DNA of 64,000 nucleotides from Chishuiella changwenlii (lineage in GTDB: Bacteria; Bacteroidota; Bacteroidia; Flavobacteriales; Weeksellaceae), in the NCBI RefSeq assembly GCF_900142565.1, contig NZ_FRBH01000004.1, positions 124,001 to 188,000 on the forward strand, in the 5' to 3' direction. The notes beneath the pieces were generated by a model. The model ran no database searches, was not told the DNA's origin, and worked only from the letters and a program-made list of their open reading frames with translations. The translations under genes were made by a program, and so were the position numbers. Of this stretch, positions 55,205-64,000 are shown piece by piece (the stretch's first letter is position 1; the number at the start of each line of letters is the position of its first letter).

Positions 55205-56323
55205 TTGAAAATTCTATCTGCAGTTCTAAATAATATCGAGACCGATCAACGATTAGATAAAGTTTGTAACTCATTATTAAAATTTGGATATGATGTCGAA
55301 TTAATTGGTGCAACTTTATATAGTAAACCAGTTTTAAACAAATTATATGCGACACATTTGATTGAAATGAGAAATCAATCAACCATGAAAAAGTATATAG
55401 AATTCAACTTTAAATTATTTTTTACTTTATTAAAAAAAGCTGACAAAAAAACTATTTTGCTTGCGAATGATTTAGATAGTTTATTACCTTTTTATTTGAT
55501 TAGTAAAATAAAAAAGCTACCTCTTGTTTTTGATAGTCACGAAATTTATTCGGAATTACCTTCTTTGCACGATCGTCCAAAAACTAAAAAAGTATGGAAA
55601 ATCTTAGAAAAATTTCTTCTTCCTAAGATTAAATATTTTTATACTGTTAGCGATGGTTATGCGAATTGGTTTAAAAAAGAATATAATGTTAACCCATCGG
55701 TTATTAGAAATGTTCCTAATCGCATAAAATTCAACGAAAATCAAGATTTTATATTCTTTCAATTACCAGAAAATCCAAATAACGAAAAAATTCTTTTATA
55801 TCAAGGAGCTATTAGTCTTAGTCGTGGAATTGATAAAATGATTGAAGCATTTACTTCTATTAACAATTGTCAATTTTGGATAGCTGGAGATGGTCCTAAA
55901 AAACAAGAATATGAACAGTTGGTAAAGGATTTAAATTTAACTGATCGCATTCATTTTTTAGGAAATATCCCGCCAAAAACGTTAAAAACAATTACCCCTT
56001 TAGCTGAAGTTGGAATGAGCTTAGAAGAAGATTTAGGTTTAAGCTATCGATATGCATTACCTAATAAATTATTTGATTTTGTACAAGCAAAGGCTCCAGT
56101 ACTAGCGACAAATTTACCTGAGATAAAACAAACTGTTTTGGATTATAAAATAGGAAAAGTAATTGATAATCATACGCCACAACATCTTGCTATTAAACTA
56201 CAAGAAATGCTAGCTGAAGGAAAAATCAGTTACCAAGAAAATTTAGCCATAGCTGCTAAAGAGCTTTGTTGGGAAAATGAAGAAATGAAATTAAAAGCTA
56301 TTTTTGAACAAATTAAAAAGTAG
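55205..56323 (+). CDS. Glycosyltransferase family 4 protein
   Basis: A 372-residue GT-B enzyme, starting with TTG; no ATG fits better. The N-terminal half has LPLVFDSHEIYSELP; the C-terminal half has LLYQGAISLSRGIDKMIEAF, FWIAGDGPKKQEYEQL and ALPNKLFDFVQAKAPVLATNLPE, the GT4 nucleotide-sugar binding motifs. Probably a role in surface polysaccharide or glycoprotein glycosylation; the sugar is unknown. Confidence 0.88.
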   Translation: MKILSAVLNNIETDQRLDKVCNSLLKFGYDVELIGATLYSKPVLNKLYATHLIEMRNQSTMKKYIEFNFKLFFTLLKKADKKTILLANDLDSLLPFYLISKIKKLPLVFDSHEIYSELPSLHDRPKTKKVWKILEKFLLPKIKYFYTVSDGYANWFKKEYNVNPSVIRNVPNRIKFNENQDFIFFQLPENPNNEKILLYQGAISLSRGIDKMIEAFTSINNCQFWIAGDGPKKQEYEQLVKDLNLTDRIHFLGNIPPKTLKTITPLAEVGMSLEEDLGLSYRYALPNKLFDFVQAKAPVLATNLPEIKQTVLDYKIGKVIDNHTPQHLAIKLQEMLAEGKISYQENLAIAAKELCWENEEMKLKAIFEQIKK

Positions 56324-56402
56324 ATAAAATTACAATTCACTTTAAAATATAATTTATTAAAAACAATACCTTAAAGTGAATCGTATGCTTATAATCTTTA
56401 TT

Positions 56403-57524
56403 TTATAATTTACTAAAAATTTGTTTCAAAATAATTTCTGCATTCAATTTATTATTCAAATAATGCTCAAGAGTATTAATATATTCATTTGAAACTGTAA
56501 AAGGTTGATCTTTTAATTTATTAATAGCTTCAATTAACTCAGATTTATTCGAAACTTTTGTACATAGACTACTAATTACCTCGTCATCTATTACATTTTT
56601 ATTAATTATCGAGAAGCGACTATTAAATAAAGCATTAATTATTTTGAGCTTTGTTCCAGATTCTTGAAAAGACCAAGATACGTTAAGATGCGCATCTCCG
56701 AAAAGTTCTTTCAAATGATCAAAATCTTTTAATTTGACAAATTTTATATGATCAAAATTTTGGATTTTAGATTTCACCCATTCTTCTTTAGTCCCTGATG
56801 CAATAACAAATGGATAATCAATTTCTTTAAAAACATCTATTAGAAAACTTACAACCTTACGATTATCTGAAGTTCTTAAGTCACCATGATACAGAGCAAA
56901 TTTCCCTTCTTCACTTAATAATTGAAATTCTTTATTTCCATGAAAAACAGGTATAAACTTTCCTTTATTAAATTTTTCTTTGGTATAATTTTGTTCAAAT
57001 TTAGAGATTGTAAAAACTTCATCGAACTGATGAATTATTTTTTCGTAATCAATGTATTTTTTCGACTCAATATTATACAATGCTTTTTTTATAATATTTT
57101 TTTCACTTCTAGCTAAACCAGAAAAGTAATTTTGCTCTATATTGTGCAATCTCAGATACTTTGGATAGTCATCTAAGCTATATTTATTCAATATAAAAGT
57201 AGTTTTTAAGCTTTCGAAAAAAATAGGTGCTTTTAAACTTTTTATTCTCTCATAAAACAGTTTACTATCCCTTGATCTTACAGATAAGGGATATTTTTGA
57301 AAAATATAATGTGGTTTTTGATGTATAGGATAAAAGTAGACATTTTTAGCATATTTTTTAAAAATATCAACATCACACTCTTTAAAACCAAACAAATGCA
57401 AATGAATTTCAACATCAAAATGACTAAATGCTTTTAACTTATAAAAAACATCTATAATACCTCCATAATTAGGAGGATAAGGAACATCCATACTAACAAA
57501 ATGGAGGTCTTTACCTTGATACAT
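56403..57524 (-). CDS. Glycosyltransferase
   Basis: A 373-residue protein whose N-terminus (DVPYPPNYGGIIDVFYKLKAFS) has the PPNYGG donor-side loop of GT4 enzymes, and whose C-terminal half has FALYHGDLRTSDNRKVVSFLIDVF, FVIASGTKEEW and SWSFQESGTKLKIINALF with the usual ESGTK donor-binding segment. The two converging glycosyltransferases lie side by side and may belong to one pathway. Confidence 0.85.
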   Translation of the reverse strand: MYQGKDLHFVSMDVPYPPNYGGIIDVFYKLKAFSHFDVEIHLHLFGFKECDVDIFKKYAKNVYFYPIHQKPHYIFQKYPLSVRSRDSKLFYERIKSLKAPIFFESLKTTFILNKYSLDDYPKYLRLHNIEQNYFSGLARSEKNIIKKALYNIESKKYIDYEKIIHQFDEVFTISKFEQNYTKEKFNKGKFIPVFHGNKEFQLLSEEGKFALYHGDLRTSDNRKVVSFLIDVFKEIDYPFVIASGTKEEWVKSKIQNFDHIKFVKLKDFDHLKELFGDAHLNVSWSFQESGTKLKIINALFNSRFSIINKNVIDDEVISSLCTKVSNKSELIEAINKLKDQPFTVSNEYINTLEHYLNNKLNAEIILKQIFSKL

Positions 57525-57600
57525 ATTATTTGATTATATTGTAATGAAGGATAATTTAAGATAATTTATTAAAAAATTACACTTAAGATAGGTCATATTT

Positions 57601-58293
57601 TTATTCAGTAATTGCTTCTGTTACTTCGAACAATCTACCTTCCTCGCATCTAACTTTACGAGCAGGATAACGACGAATAATATCATAATCATGCGTTGCC
57701 ATTACAACTGCACAATTATTTTGTTTTGAGACAGACAACAATAAATCCATAATATCATTAGAAGTTTCTGGATCTAAATTTCCTGTTGGCTCATCTGCTA
57801 AAATTAATTCAGGATGATTTAATAGGGCTCTAGCAATAGAAACACGTTGTTGTTCTCCACCAGAAAGTCTAAAAGGCATCATTTTCTTTTTAGATAACAT
57901 TCCTACAGAATCTAAAACTTCATCAATACGTTTTTCTATTGATGCTTTATCTTTCCAACCTGTTGCTTTTAAAACAAAAGTTAGATTTTGTTCAACTGTA
58001 CGATCAGTTAATAATTGAAAATCTTGAAAAACAATCCCTAAATGTCTTCTCAAATCAGGAATTTTGCTTGTTTTTAGAGATTTTAAATCCATTCCAACAA
58101 CAGCACCTTGACCAGATTGTAATGGTAAATCTCCATAAAGTACTTTTAATAAACTACTTTTTCCACTTCCCGTTTTCCCAATAAGATAAACAAATTCACC
58201 TTGTCCCAATGAAAAATTAACATTCGATAATACTAAATGATTTCTTTGATATATAGATGACTGAGTTAACTCAATTACATTTTTAGCTTCCAT
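57601..58293 (-). CDS. ftsE: Cell division ATP-binding protein FtsE
   Basis: A 230-residue ABC ATPase, with Walker A GKTGSGKSS, signature LSGGEQQRVSIARALL and Walker B LILADEPTGNLD. The DLRRHLGIVFQDFQLL segment is FtsE-like. It should partner with FtsX in cell-wall hydrolysis at division; ftsX is not in the window. Confidence 0.88.
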   Translation of the reverse strand: MEAKNVIELTQSSIYQRNHLVLSNVNFSLGQGEFVYLIGKTGSGKSSLLKVLYGDLPLQSGQGAVVGMDLKSLKTSKIPDLRRHLGIVFQDFQLLTDRTVEQNLTFVLKATGWKDKASIEKRIDEVLDSVGMLSKKKMMPFRLSGGEQQRVSIARALLNHPELILADEPTGNLDPETSNDIMDLLLSVSKQNNCAVVMATHDYDIIRRYPARKVRCEEGRLFEVTEAITE

Positions 58294-58321
58294 ACTTTTT
58301 TACAGTCTTTAGAACAAATGT

Positions 58322-58355
58322 AAAAAAAAAGCTTGAAAGAAAGACCTTCAAGCTT
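58322..58355 (-). terminator. Terminator after rpmH
   Basis: AAGCTTGAA / TTCAAGCTT with a 9-base loop; the minus-strand tail is a run of T. Confidence 0.85.
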
Positions 58356-58376
58356 ATTTTTTATGAATTGTAGCGA

Positions 58377-58535
58377 TTATCTCTTAGCTCTTACGGCACT
58401 AACAGTTAATGCTTTTCTTCCTTTCTTTCTACGAGACGCTAATACTTTACGTCCGTTTTTTGAAGCCATACGCTCACGGAATCCGTGTTTGTTTCTTTTC
58501 TTTCTGTTACTTGGTTGAAATGTTCTTTTACTCAT
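58377..58535 (-). CDS. rpmH: 50S ribosomal protein L34
   Basis: A 52-residue basic protein starting [19 protein letters not shown] and ending VRAKR, the L34 consensus from end to end. It belongs to the large ribosomal subunit. It is transcribed leftward from promoters at 58572-58601 and possibly 58680-58709. Confidence 0.97.
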   Translation of the reverse strand: MSKRTFQPSNRKKRNKHGFRERMASKNGRKVLASRRKKGRKALTVSAVRAKR

Positions 58536-58571
58536 CTTTACAAAGTTTTATCCATTACTCGAATGGGGTTG

Positions 58572-58601
58572 CAAATATACAGTTAATATTATTAATTCAA
58601 A
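58572..58601 (-). promoter_or_regulatory. Promoter for rpmH
   Basis: On the minus strand TTTG (58598-58601), 18 bases, then TATATTTG (58572-58579): a consensus flavobacterial promoter. A second one, TTG (58707-58709) and TATATTTG (58680-58687) with a 19-base spacer, lies upstream. Confidence 0.7.
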
Positions 58602-58877
58602 AATCAAATTTAGAAAATTACAAAAAAAATGAATTAATAGTAAACCGTGTCCGTTCTACAATTTGTAATTTTCGAAGTGCAAATATAAAAACTTTTTTCT
58701 GTTAAACAAGATAAATTAAAACAATAAGTTCCTAAACTTATCAACACTTTTAAATATAGGTTAATTAAAGGCAAAAATAATACTTAAAAGTTTCATAAAA
58801 CATCAAATATCTTGTATTTATCACTCTTTTTTTAGCTTAAAATTTGTATATTAGCCACCTTATTATATCAAAACAAT
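58602..58877. other. Divergent rpmH / gyrA control region
   Basis: No gene. It carries the second rpmH promoter. For gyrA no canonical -7 element was found; TAAAATTTG at 58838-58846 has a three-base spacer and is doubtful. Confidence 0.4.
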
Positions 58878-61445
58878 ATGACTGAAGGAGAAAGACTAAT
58901 CCCAATAAATATTGAGGATGAAATGAAATCCGCTTACATCGATTATTCGATGTCGGTAATCGTATCTCGTGCGCTTCCGGATGTACGTGATGGTTTAAAA
59001 CCTGTACACCGTAGAGTTTTATTCGGAATGTATGAATTAGGTGTTTTTTCTAATCGAACTTATAAAAAATCTGCACGTATTGTAGGAGAAGTTTTAGGTA
59101 AATTCCACCCTCACGGTGACAGTTCAGTTTACGATACAATGGTACGTATGGCGCAACCTTGGTCATTACGTTACTTACTAGTGGACGGACAAGGTAACTA
59201 CGGATCTGTAGATGGTGATCCACCAGCTGCAATGCGTTATACTGAAGCTAAGCTTCAAAAAATATCAGATGAGCTATTAGCTGATTTAGATAAAGAAACT
59301 GTCGATTTTCAATTAAATTTTGACGATACAATTCAGGAACCAACTGTATTACCTACTCGTGTACCTAACTTATTAGTTAATGGAGCTTCTGGTATCGCTG
59401 TTGGTATGGCTACTAATATGGCGCCACATAACTTAACAGAAGTTATTGACGGTACAATTGCTTACATCGACAATCGTGATATTATGATTGACGAATTAAT
59501 GCAATATATTAAAGCACCAGATTTCCCAACTGGAGGAACAATCTATGGTTACGACGGTGTAAAACAAGCATTCGAAACTGGACGTGGACGTGTAGTTTTA
59601 CGTGCTAAAACAAATTTCGAAGAAGTACACGGACGCGACTGTATTATTGCAACAGAAATTCCTTACCAAGTAAATAAAGCAGACATGATTGCTAAAACTG
59701 CTGAATTGGTAAAAGATGGTAAATTAGATGGTATTTCTGAAATTCGTGATGAATCTGACCGTAAAGGAATGCGTATTGTTTATGTTCTTAAAATGGACGC
59801 TGTTCCTAATGTAGTATTAAACAAGTTATTTAAATATACTCAATTACAATCATCTTTTAGTGTAAATAACATTGCTTTGGTTAAAGGAAGACCAGAACAG
59901 TTAAACCTAAAAGATATGATTTATCATTTCGTAGAACACCGTCACGAAGTAATTGTTCGTCGTACGGAATACGAATTGAGAAAAGCACAAGAAAGAGCAC
60001 ATATCTTAGAAGGTTACATGAAAGTAATCGGAACACAAGATGACTTGGATCGTGCAATAAGAATTATTCGTGAGTCTGCAACACCAGATGAAGCTCGTTC
60101 TGGATTAATGGAAGCTTTTGGCTTATCAGAAATTCAAGCACGTGCAATTCTAGATTTACGTTTACGTACTTTAACTGGTCTTGAAATAGATAAGATCCGT
60201 GAAGAATACGAAGAAATCATGAAAATGATTAATCATTTAAATGAGATTTTAGCAAACGAAGATTTGCGTATGCAAATTATCAAAGATGAGTTGTTAGAAG
60301 TTCGTAAAAAATATGGTGACGAACGCCGTACAGATATTAATTATGCTGGTGGTGATTTAAATATTGAAGATTTAATTCCTGATGAAAATGTTGTGTTAAC
60401 AATTTCTCACATGGGATATATTAAACGTACACCACTTTCTGAATACCGTAAACAATCTAGAGGAGGTGTAGGTAATAAAGCTGCCACAACACGTGACGAA
60501 GATTTCTTAGAATATATCGTTTCTGCATCTAATCACCAATATATGTTATTCTTTACAGAGAAAGGAAAATGTTATTGGATGAGAGTGTACGAAATACCAG
60601 AAGGTTCTAAAACTTCTAAAGGTCGTGCAATACAAAACTTAATTAATATTGAGCCAGACGATAAAGTAAAAGCTTATATCCGTACACACGATTTAATGGA
60701 CGAAGAATACGTAAATAACCATTACGTAATTATGGTTACTAAAAATGGTATCATTAAGAAAACATCTTTAGAAGCATATTCAAGACCTCGTTCAAACGGT
60801 ATTAATGCGATTACTGTTCGTGAAGGTGATACTTTATTAGAAGCGTTATTAACGGATGGTAAATCACAAATTATGATTGCTTCTCGTTATGGTAAAGCAA
60901 TTCGTTTCGAAGATGAAAAAGTTCGCCCAATGGGACGTACTGCTTCTGGAGTTCGTGGTATTAATTTAGGTGATGCAGAAGATAACGAAGTAATCGGAAT
61001 GATTGTTGTTTCTGATGTTGAACAAGAAACAGTTTTAGTGGTTTCTGAACAAGGATACGGAAAACGTTCTTCTATTGAAGATTATCGCGAAACTAACCGT
61101 GGTGGTAAAGGTGTAACAACATTAAATATTACAGATAAAACTGGTAAATTAATCGCAATACAAGCTGTAACAGATGAAGATGATTTAATGATTATCAATA
61201 AATCTGGTGTTGCAATTAGAACTGGTCTTGATGAAATTCGTGTAATGGGACGTGCAACACAAGGTGTAAGATTAATCAACTTGAAAAAGAATGATGAAAT
61301 TGCTGCCGTTGCAAAAATCGCTGTCGAAGAAGAATTAGAGGACGAAGTAGAACTTGATGAAGAAGGGAATCCAATTATAATCGAAAACGAAAACAAAGAA
61401 ACTCAAGCTGAAGAAAACATAGCTGAGGATCCAAATAATGAATAA
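58878..61445 (+). CDS. gyrA: DNA gyrase subunit A
   Basis: An 855-residue type II topoisomerase subunit. It begins [18 protein letters not shown], has [17 protein letters not shown] with S82 and D86 (equivalent to E. coli S83 and D87, both wild-type at quinolone sites), the catalytic tyrosine in MRYTEAKL, and the C-terminal domain GyrA box NRGGKG. The last ~40 residues form a very acidic tail. A TPR-protein gene follows after 2 bases. Confidence 0.97.
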   Translation: MTEGERLIPINIEDEMKSAYIDYSMSVIVSRALPDVRDGLKPVHRRVLFGMYELGVFSNRTYKKSARIVGEVLGKFHPHGDSSVYDTMVRMAQPWSLRYLLVDGQGNYGSVDGDPPAAMRYTEAKLQKISDELLADLDKETVDFQLNFDDTIQEPTVLPTRVPNLLVNGASGIAVGMATNMAPHNLTEVIDGTIAYIDNRDIMIDELMQYIKAPDFPTGGTIYGYDGVKQAFETGRGRVVLRAKTNFEEVHGRDCIIATEIPYQVNKADMIAKTAELVKDGKLDGISEIRDESDRKGMRIVYVLKMDAVPNVVLNKLFKYTQLQSSFSVNNIALVKGRPEQLNLKDMIYHFVEHRHEVIVRRTEYELRKAQERAHILEGYMKVIGTQDDLDRAIRIIRESATPDEARSGLMEAFGLSEIQARAILDLRLRTLTGLEIDKIREEYEEIMKMINHLNEILANEDLRMQIIKDELLEVRKKYGDERRTDINYAGGDLNIEDLIPDENVVLTISHMGYIKRTPLSEYRKQSRGGVGNKAATTRDEDFLEYIVSASNHQYMLFFTEKGKCYWMRVYEIPEGSKTSKGRAIQNLINIEPDDKVKAYIRTHDLMDEEYVNNHYVIMVTKNGIIKKTSLEAYSRPRSNGINAITVREGDTLLEALLTDGKSQIMIASRYGKAIRFEDEKVRPMGRTASGVRGINLGDAEDNEVIGMIVVSDVEQETVLVVSEQGYGKRSSIEDYRETNRGGKGVTTLNITDKTGKLIAIQAVTDEDDLMIINKSGVAIRTGLDEIRVMGRATQGVRLINLKKNDEIAAVAKIAVEEELEDEVELDEEGNPIIIENENKETQAEENIAEDPNNE

Positions 61446-61447
61446 TC

Positions 61448-62644
61448 ATGAAAAAATTATTATTTAGTTTAGGTTTAGTTTTAGCAATGACAACTTCATT
61501 CGCTCAAACAAATACAGAAGAATTAACAACAGAACCATCTGCTTTAGCTGAAAAATATAACAAATCAGCAAAAGAAAATTTAGCAAAAGGTGATGTAACA
61601 AAAGCTAGTCAAGATTTAGCTAAATTAGCTAAATACGAAAACGGAAAAGTTTGGCAAGTAAAAAATAAAGATTCTAAAAAAGATGAGTTTTACTACTCTC
61701 AAGCAGATGTAGATAAAGCTGTTGCTGGAGGTAATTATGCAAAACCAAAACAAGTTGATTTACAACCAAAATACGGTTTTCTTTTACAATCAGAAGTTTC
61801 TAACTTGGCAAACAAAGAATTAGAAGGTGCTAATAAAGCTATGGAAGCTAAAAAATTCCAAGAAGCTGGTGCAAAATTCTTAAATGTTTATAGCTTAGTT
61901 GAGGCTTTAGGTACAAAAGAAGAAATCTATAAATATCAGGCTGCTATTTGTTTTTACAATGCAAATGATTTCGATAAATCATTAACAATCTTAAAAGAAT
62001 TAGCTGCAAAAGATTTTACAGGAGTTTCTGCAAATCAAACAAAAAACTATAACAGAGATTTATATGTTTTAGCTTTAAATGGTTTATATACTGCTAAAAA
62101 ATATGATCCTATTGTAGAAGAAGCGACTGCTAAATATCCAAATGATGCAGATATTAACTCTATTGCTACAGGAATTTACCAAGTTTCTGGAAATGGAGAT
62201 AAAATGCGTCAACGTATTGAAGAAGCGATCAAAATCAACCCTAACGATGGTCAAAACTATTATAACTTAGGTGTTTTATATTTAGATGATGCTTCAAAAG
62301 CTGAGGAAGCTAAAAAGATGTTTAAAAAAGCGATTGAATTAAATCCAAAACATTTAGAAGCTTACAATAACTTAGTTTTAGCTATCTTAAGACCAGACAA
62401 AGATATTGTTGAAGTAATGAACAATAACTTAGGAAGCTCTAAAAAAGAAAAAGAAATTTACAATGCTAACGAAGCAAAACGTAAAGCTATTTTCTCTGAA
62501 GCAATTCCTTATCTTGAGAAAATGTACGAAATAGAACCAACTAATCGTGTTGTAATTCGTAACTTAATTCAAGCAAATAAAACTTTAGGAGACGATAAAA
62601 AAGAAACTTTCTATCGTGAAGCTGAGAAAAAATCAGTAAAATAA
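61448..62644 (+). CDS. Secreted tetratricopeptide-repeat protein
   Basis: A 398-residue protein with a signal peptide (MKKLLFSLGLVLAMTTSFAQ). TPR-type units occur near residues 165-200 and 255-310 (NPNDGQNYYNLGVLYLDDASK, then NPKHLEAYNNL). It probably acts as a scaffold in the periplasm or outer membrane. Directly after gyrA, so co-transcription is likely; no functional link to gyrase is implied. Confidence 0.85.
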   Translation: MKKLLFSLGLVLAMTTSFAQTNTEELTTEPSALAEKYNKSAKENLAKGDVTKASQDLAKLAKYENGKVWQVKNKDSKKDEFYYSQADVDKAVAGGNYAKPKQVDLQPKYGFLLQSEVSNLANKELEGANKAMEAKKFQEAGAKFLNVYSLVEALGTKEEIYKYQAAICFYNANDFDKSLTILKELAAKDFTGVSANQTKNYNRDLYVLALNGLYTAKKYDPIVEEATAKYPNDADINSIATGIYQVSGNGDKMRQRIEEAIKINPNDGQNYYNLGVLYLDDASKAEEAKKMFKKAIELNPKHLEAYNNLVLAILRPDKDIVEVMNNNLGSSKKEKEIYNANEAKRKAIFSEAIPYLEKMYEIEPTNRVVIRNLIQANKTLGDDKKETFYREAEKKSVK

Positions 62645-62663
62645 AGTTATTATCACATAAATT

Positions 62664-62702
62664 AAAAAGCTGCTTTCATAAAATGAAAGCAGCTTTTTTT
62701 TA
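62664..62702. terminator. Terminator between TPR gene and surE
   Basis: AAAAAGCTGCTTTCAT / ATGAAAGCAGCTTTTT with a 3-base loop; usable from both strands. Confidence 0.9.
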
Positions 62703-62735
62703 TTTTACTTTAATTTCTCTAATTAAATAAAAATT

Positions 62736-63500
62736 CTAGAAATTCCAATTTCTTAAATCTGGTAAAAAATGATGTGCTGTTAAATCATAACGAACTGGAA
62801 CAATAGAAATATATCCATCTGCAAGTGCTTTTTCGTCTGTATCTTCACCTTTATCAAGATTTTTAAACTCTCCGCTCATCCAATAATAAACTCTTCCACG
62901 AGGATCTTCTCGCTTATCAAATTTTTCTTCCCATTTAGCATCAGCTTGTCTACATACTTTTATTCCTTTAATATCAAATTCTTTTAGCTTAGGAATATTT
63001 ACATTAAGCACAATCCCTTTTGGTAATTTATGCTCTAAAACTTGCGCAATAATTGTTTTTATAAATTTTTCTGATGCATTAAAATCTGCATTGTAAGAAA
63101 AATCTGCTAAAGAAAATCCAATTGCAGAAATACCTTCTATACCTGCCTCTACAGCTGCAGACATTGTTCCCGAATAAATAACATTTACAGAAGAATTAGA
63201 ACCGTGATTAATTCCAGAAATACATAAATCTGGTTTACGAGGTAGTATCTGAGAAACAGCTAATTTTACGCAATCTACTGGTGTTCCAGAACACGCATAT
63301 TCTTTTATTCCTTCGTCAACTTCTATTTCATCGCAAAAAAGAGTAGAATTTAATGTTACAGCATGTCCCATTCCACTTTGCGGACTATCTGGTGCAACAA
63401 CATAAACTTCTCCAAATTCTTTTGCAATATCAATTAAAGCTCTGATTCCTGGTGCAGTTATACCATCATCATTTGTGACTAATATTAGCGGTTTTTCCAT
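62736..63500 (-). CDS. surE: 5'/3'-nucleotidase SurE
   Basis: A 254-residue phosphatase. The metal site opens with LVTNDDGITAPGIRAL, then SGMGHAVT, GTPVDCVKLA and NVIYSGTMSAAVEAG. It dephosphorylates nucleoside monophosphates in the stationary phase or under stress. TACATTTG on the minus strand (63532-63539) is a likely -7 element. It is divergent from the tail-specific protease gene. Confidence 0.95.
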   Translation of the reverse strand: MEKPLILVTNDDGITAPGIRALIDIAKEFGEVYVVAPDSPQSGMGHAVTLNSTLFCDEIEVDEGIKEYACSGTPVDCVKLAVSQILPRKPDLCISGINHGSNSSVNVIYSGTMSAAVEAGIEGISAIGFSLADFSYNADFNASEKFIKTIIAQVLEHKLPKGIVLNVNIPKLKEFDIKGIKVCRQADAKWEEKFDKREDPRGRVYYWMSGEFKNLDKGEDTDEKALADGYISIVPVRYDLTAHHFLPDLRNWNF

Positions 63501-63569
63501 ATTTTATGATTACTTTTATTTATGTTTTTTACAAATGTAAAAAACTTCCTTCTAATTTCTTTTTTGTTT

Positions 63570-63577
63570 TATATTTG
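63570..63577 (+). promoter_or_regulatory. -7 element of the tail-specific protease gene
   Basis: TATATTTG fits TANNTTTG, 41 bases before the start codon. Confidence 0.5.
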
Positions 63578-63618
63578 AAGGACGCTTAAAATTATTAATT
63601 CAATAACAACAACGTAAT

Positions 63619-64000
63619 ATGTTAATTAAAAAAACGTATGTTTTATTATCGTTTTTATCAATGAGTTTACTTGCTTTTTGCTTTTGTAAACCTATGTTAG
63701 ATAACGGTGATGACAAAGAAAAATTAATTGTAAAAAATACAAGAAATACATTAACTTATCTTCACTACAAACCTGCAACGATAGATGATAAATTTTCTGA
63801 AAATGTATTCAATAAATATTTAGAATTTATTGATCCAAGTAAACGTTTTTTATTACAATCTGATTATGACTTATTCAAAAAAGATTACCATAATCTAGAT
63901 GATTACTATAAAACAGAAAATTTAAGCTTTTACAATTCTACTGTAGATACAATTTACAAACGTATTGAAGAAGCTGAGAAATATTCTATGGAAGTTTTGT
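63619..64000 (+). CDS. Tail-specific C-terminal processing protease (S41), 3' end outside window
   Basis: The first 127 residues of a gene running off the window. It starts with a hydrophobic signal (MLIKKTYVLLSFLSMSLLAF) and continues LTYLHYKPATIDDKFSENVFNKYLEFIDPSKRFLL, the N-terminal domain of Prc/Tsp-type proteases. The PDZ and catalytic parts are not in view. Divergence from surE is a common arrangement in flavobacteria. Confidence 0.85.
   Translation, partial: MLIKKTYVLLSFLSMSLLAFCFCKPMLDNGDDKEKLIVKNTRNTLTYLHYKPATIDDKFSENVFNKYLEFIDPSKRFLLQSDYDLFKKDYHNLDDYYKTENLSFYNSTVDTIYKRIEEAEKYSMEVL

Noticed and set aside
59125-59145. Quinolone-resistance change in GyrA
   Set aside because: The residues equivalent to E. 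coli S83 and D87 are serine and aspartate, the wild type.
1-64000. CRISPR arrays or insertion sequences
   Set aside because: No regularly spaced repeats and no transposase were seen anywhere in the window.

Overview
The window is a low-GC chromosomal segment from a member of the Bacteroidota, most likely class Flavobacteriia. The supporting signs are TANNTTTG-type -7 promoter elements with few Shine-Dalgarno sites, a type IX secretion C-terminal sorting domain on a secreted protease, a split transketolase, a lipoprotein MsrA-MsrB fusion, and best-recognised proteins (OprC/MbnP/MbnH set, WG-repeat protein, DUF2975/HTH pair) of flavobacterial style. Genus is not decided; an Empedobacter/Weeksella-like organism would fit, but this is a guess.

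Layout. 1-4783 is a copper-handling cluster: a truncated two-repeat FixH-like protein, an OprC/NosA-type TonB receptor with both copper-site motifs, an MbnP-like lipoprotein and an MbnH-like di-heme peroxidase. 4925-10705 holds a DUF2975/HTH/metallo-hydrolase operon, lysA, a small secreted protein, an MFS transporter and an acetyltransferase. tRNA-Ser(UGA) lies at 10873-10957.

11275-19064 is the accessory region and the most interesting part. It is one tightly packed operon (4-base overlaps or gaps of 3-5 bases) encoding a beta-class DNA methyltransferase, a HerA-type ATPase, a NurA-type nuclease with a zinc-ribbon, an HNH endonuclease fused to an ABC/AAA ATPase (Septu PtuB-PtuA-like), a second stand-alone HNH protein, and a decayed last gene. 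The HerA gene has one in-frame TAA, the HNH-ATPase gene one in-frame TGA, and the last gene has stops and a frameshift, while methyltransferase, NurA and second HNH read through intact. It looks like a composite antiphage system that is being inactivated.

19099-34889 is metabolic and stress-response sequence: a MocR/PdxR regulator divergent from three acetyltransferases, an AraC regulator divergent from a quinone reductase/esterase/oxidoreductase operon, msrAB, recR, a sodium symporter, and several hypothetical envelope proteins. 35124-38447 is a split transketolase operon with an unrelated secreted-protein gene between its two halves. 38641-39704 has a PAS-LuxR regulator whose end overlaps, antisense, the RNase P RNA gene. 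39790-58535 contains clpC, an ATP-grasp protein, a rhomboid, a secreted M12-like metalloprotease, ybaB-obgE, pyrD, hpt-adk, hemN, kdsA, two glycosyltransferases, ftsE and rpmH. 58878-64000 carries gyrA, a TPR protein, surE and the start of a tail-specific protease. Most convergent gene pairs are separated by perfect hairpin terminators that can serve both strands.
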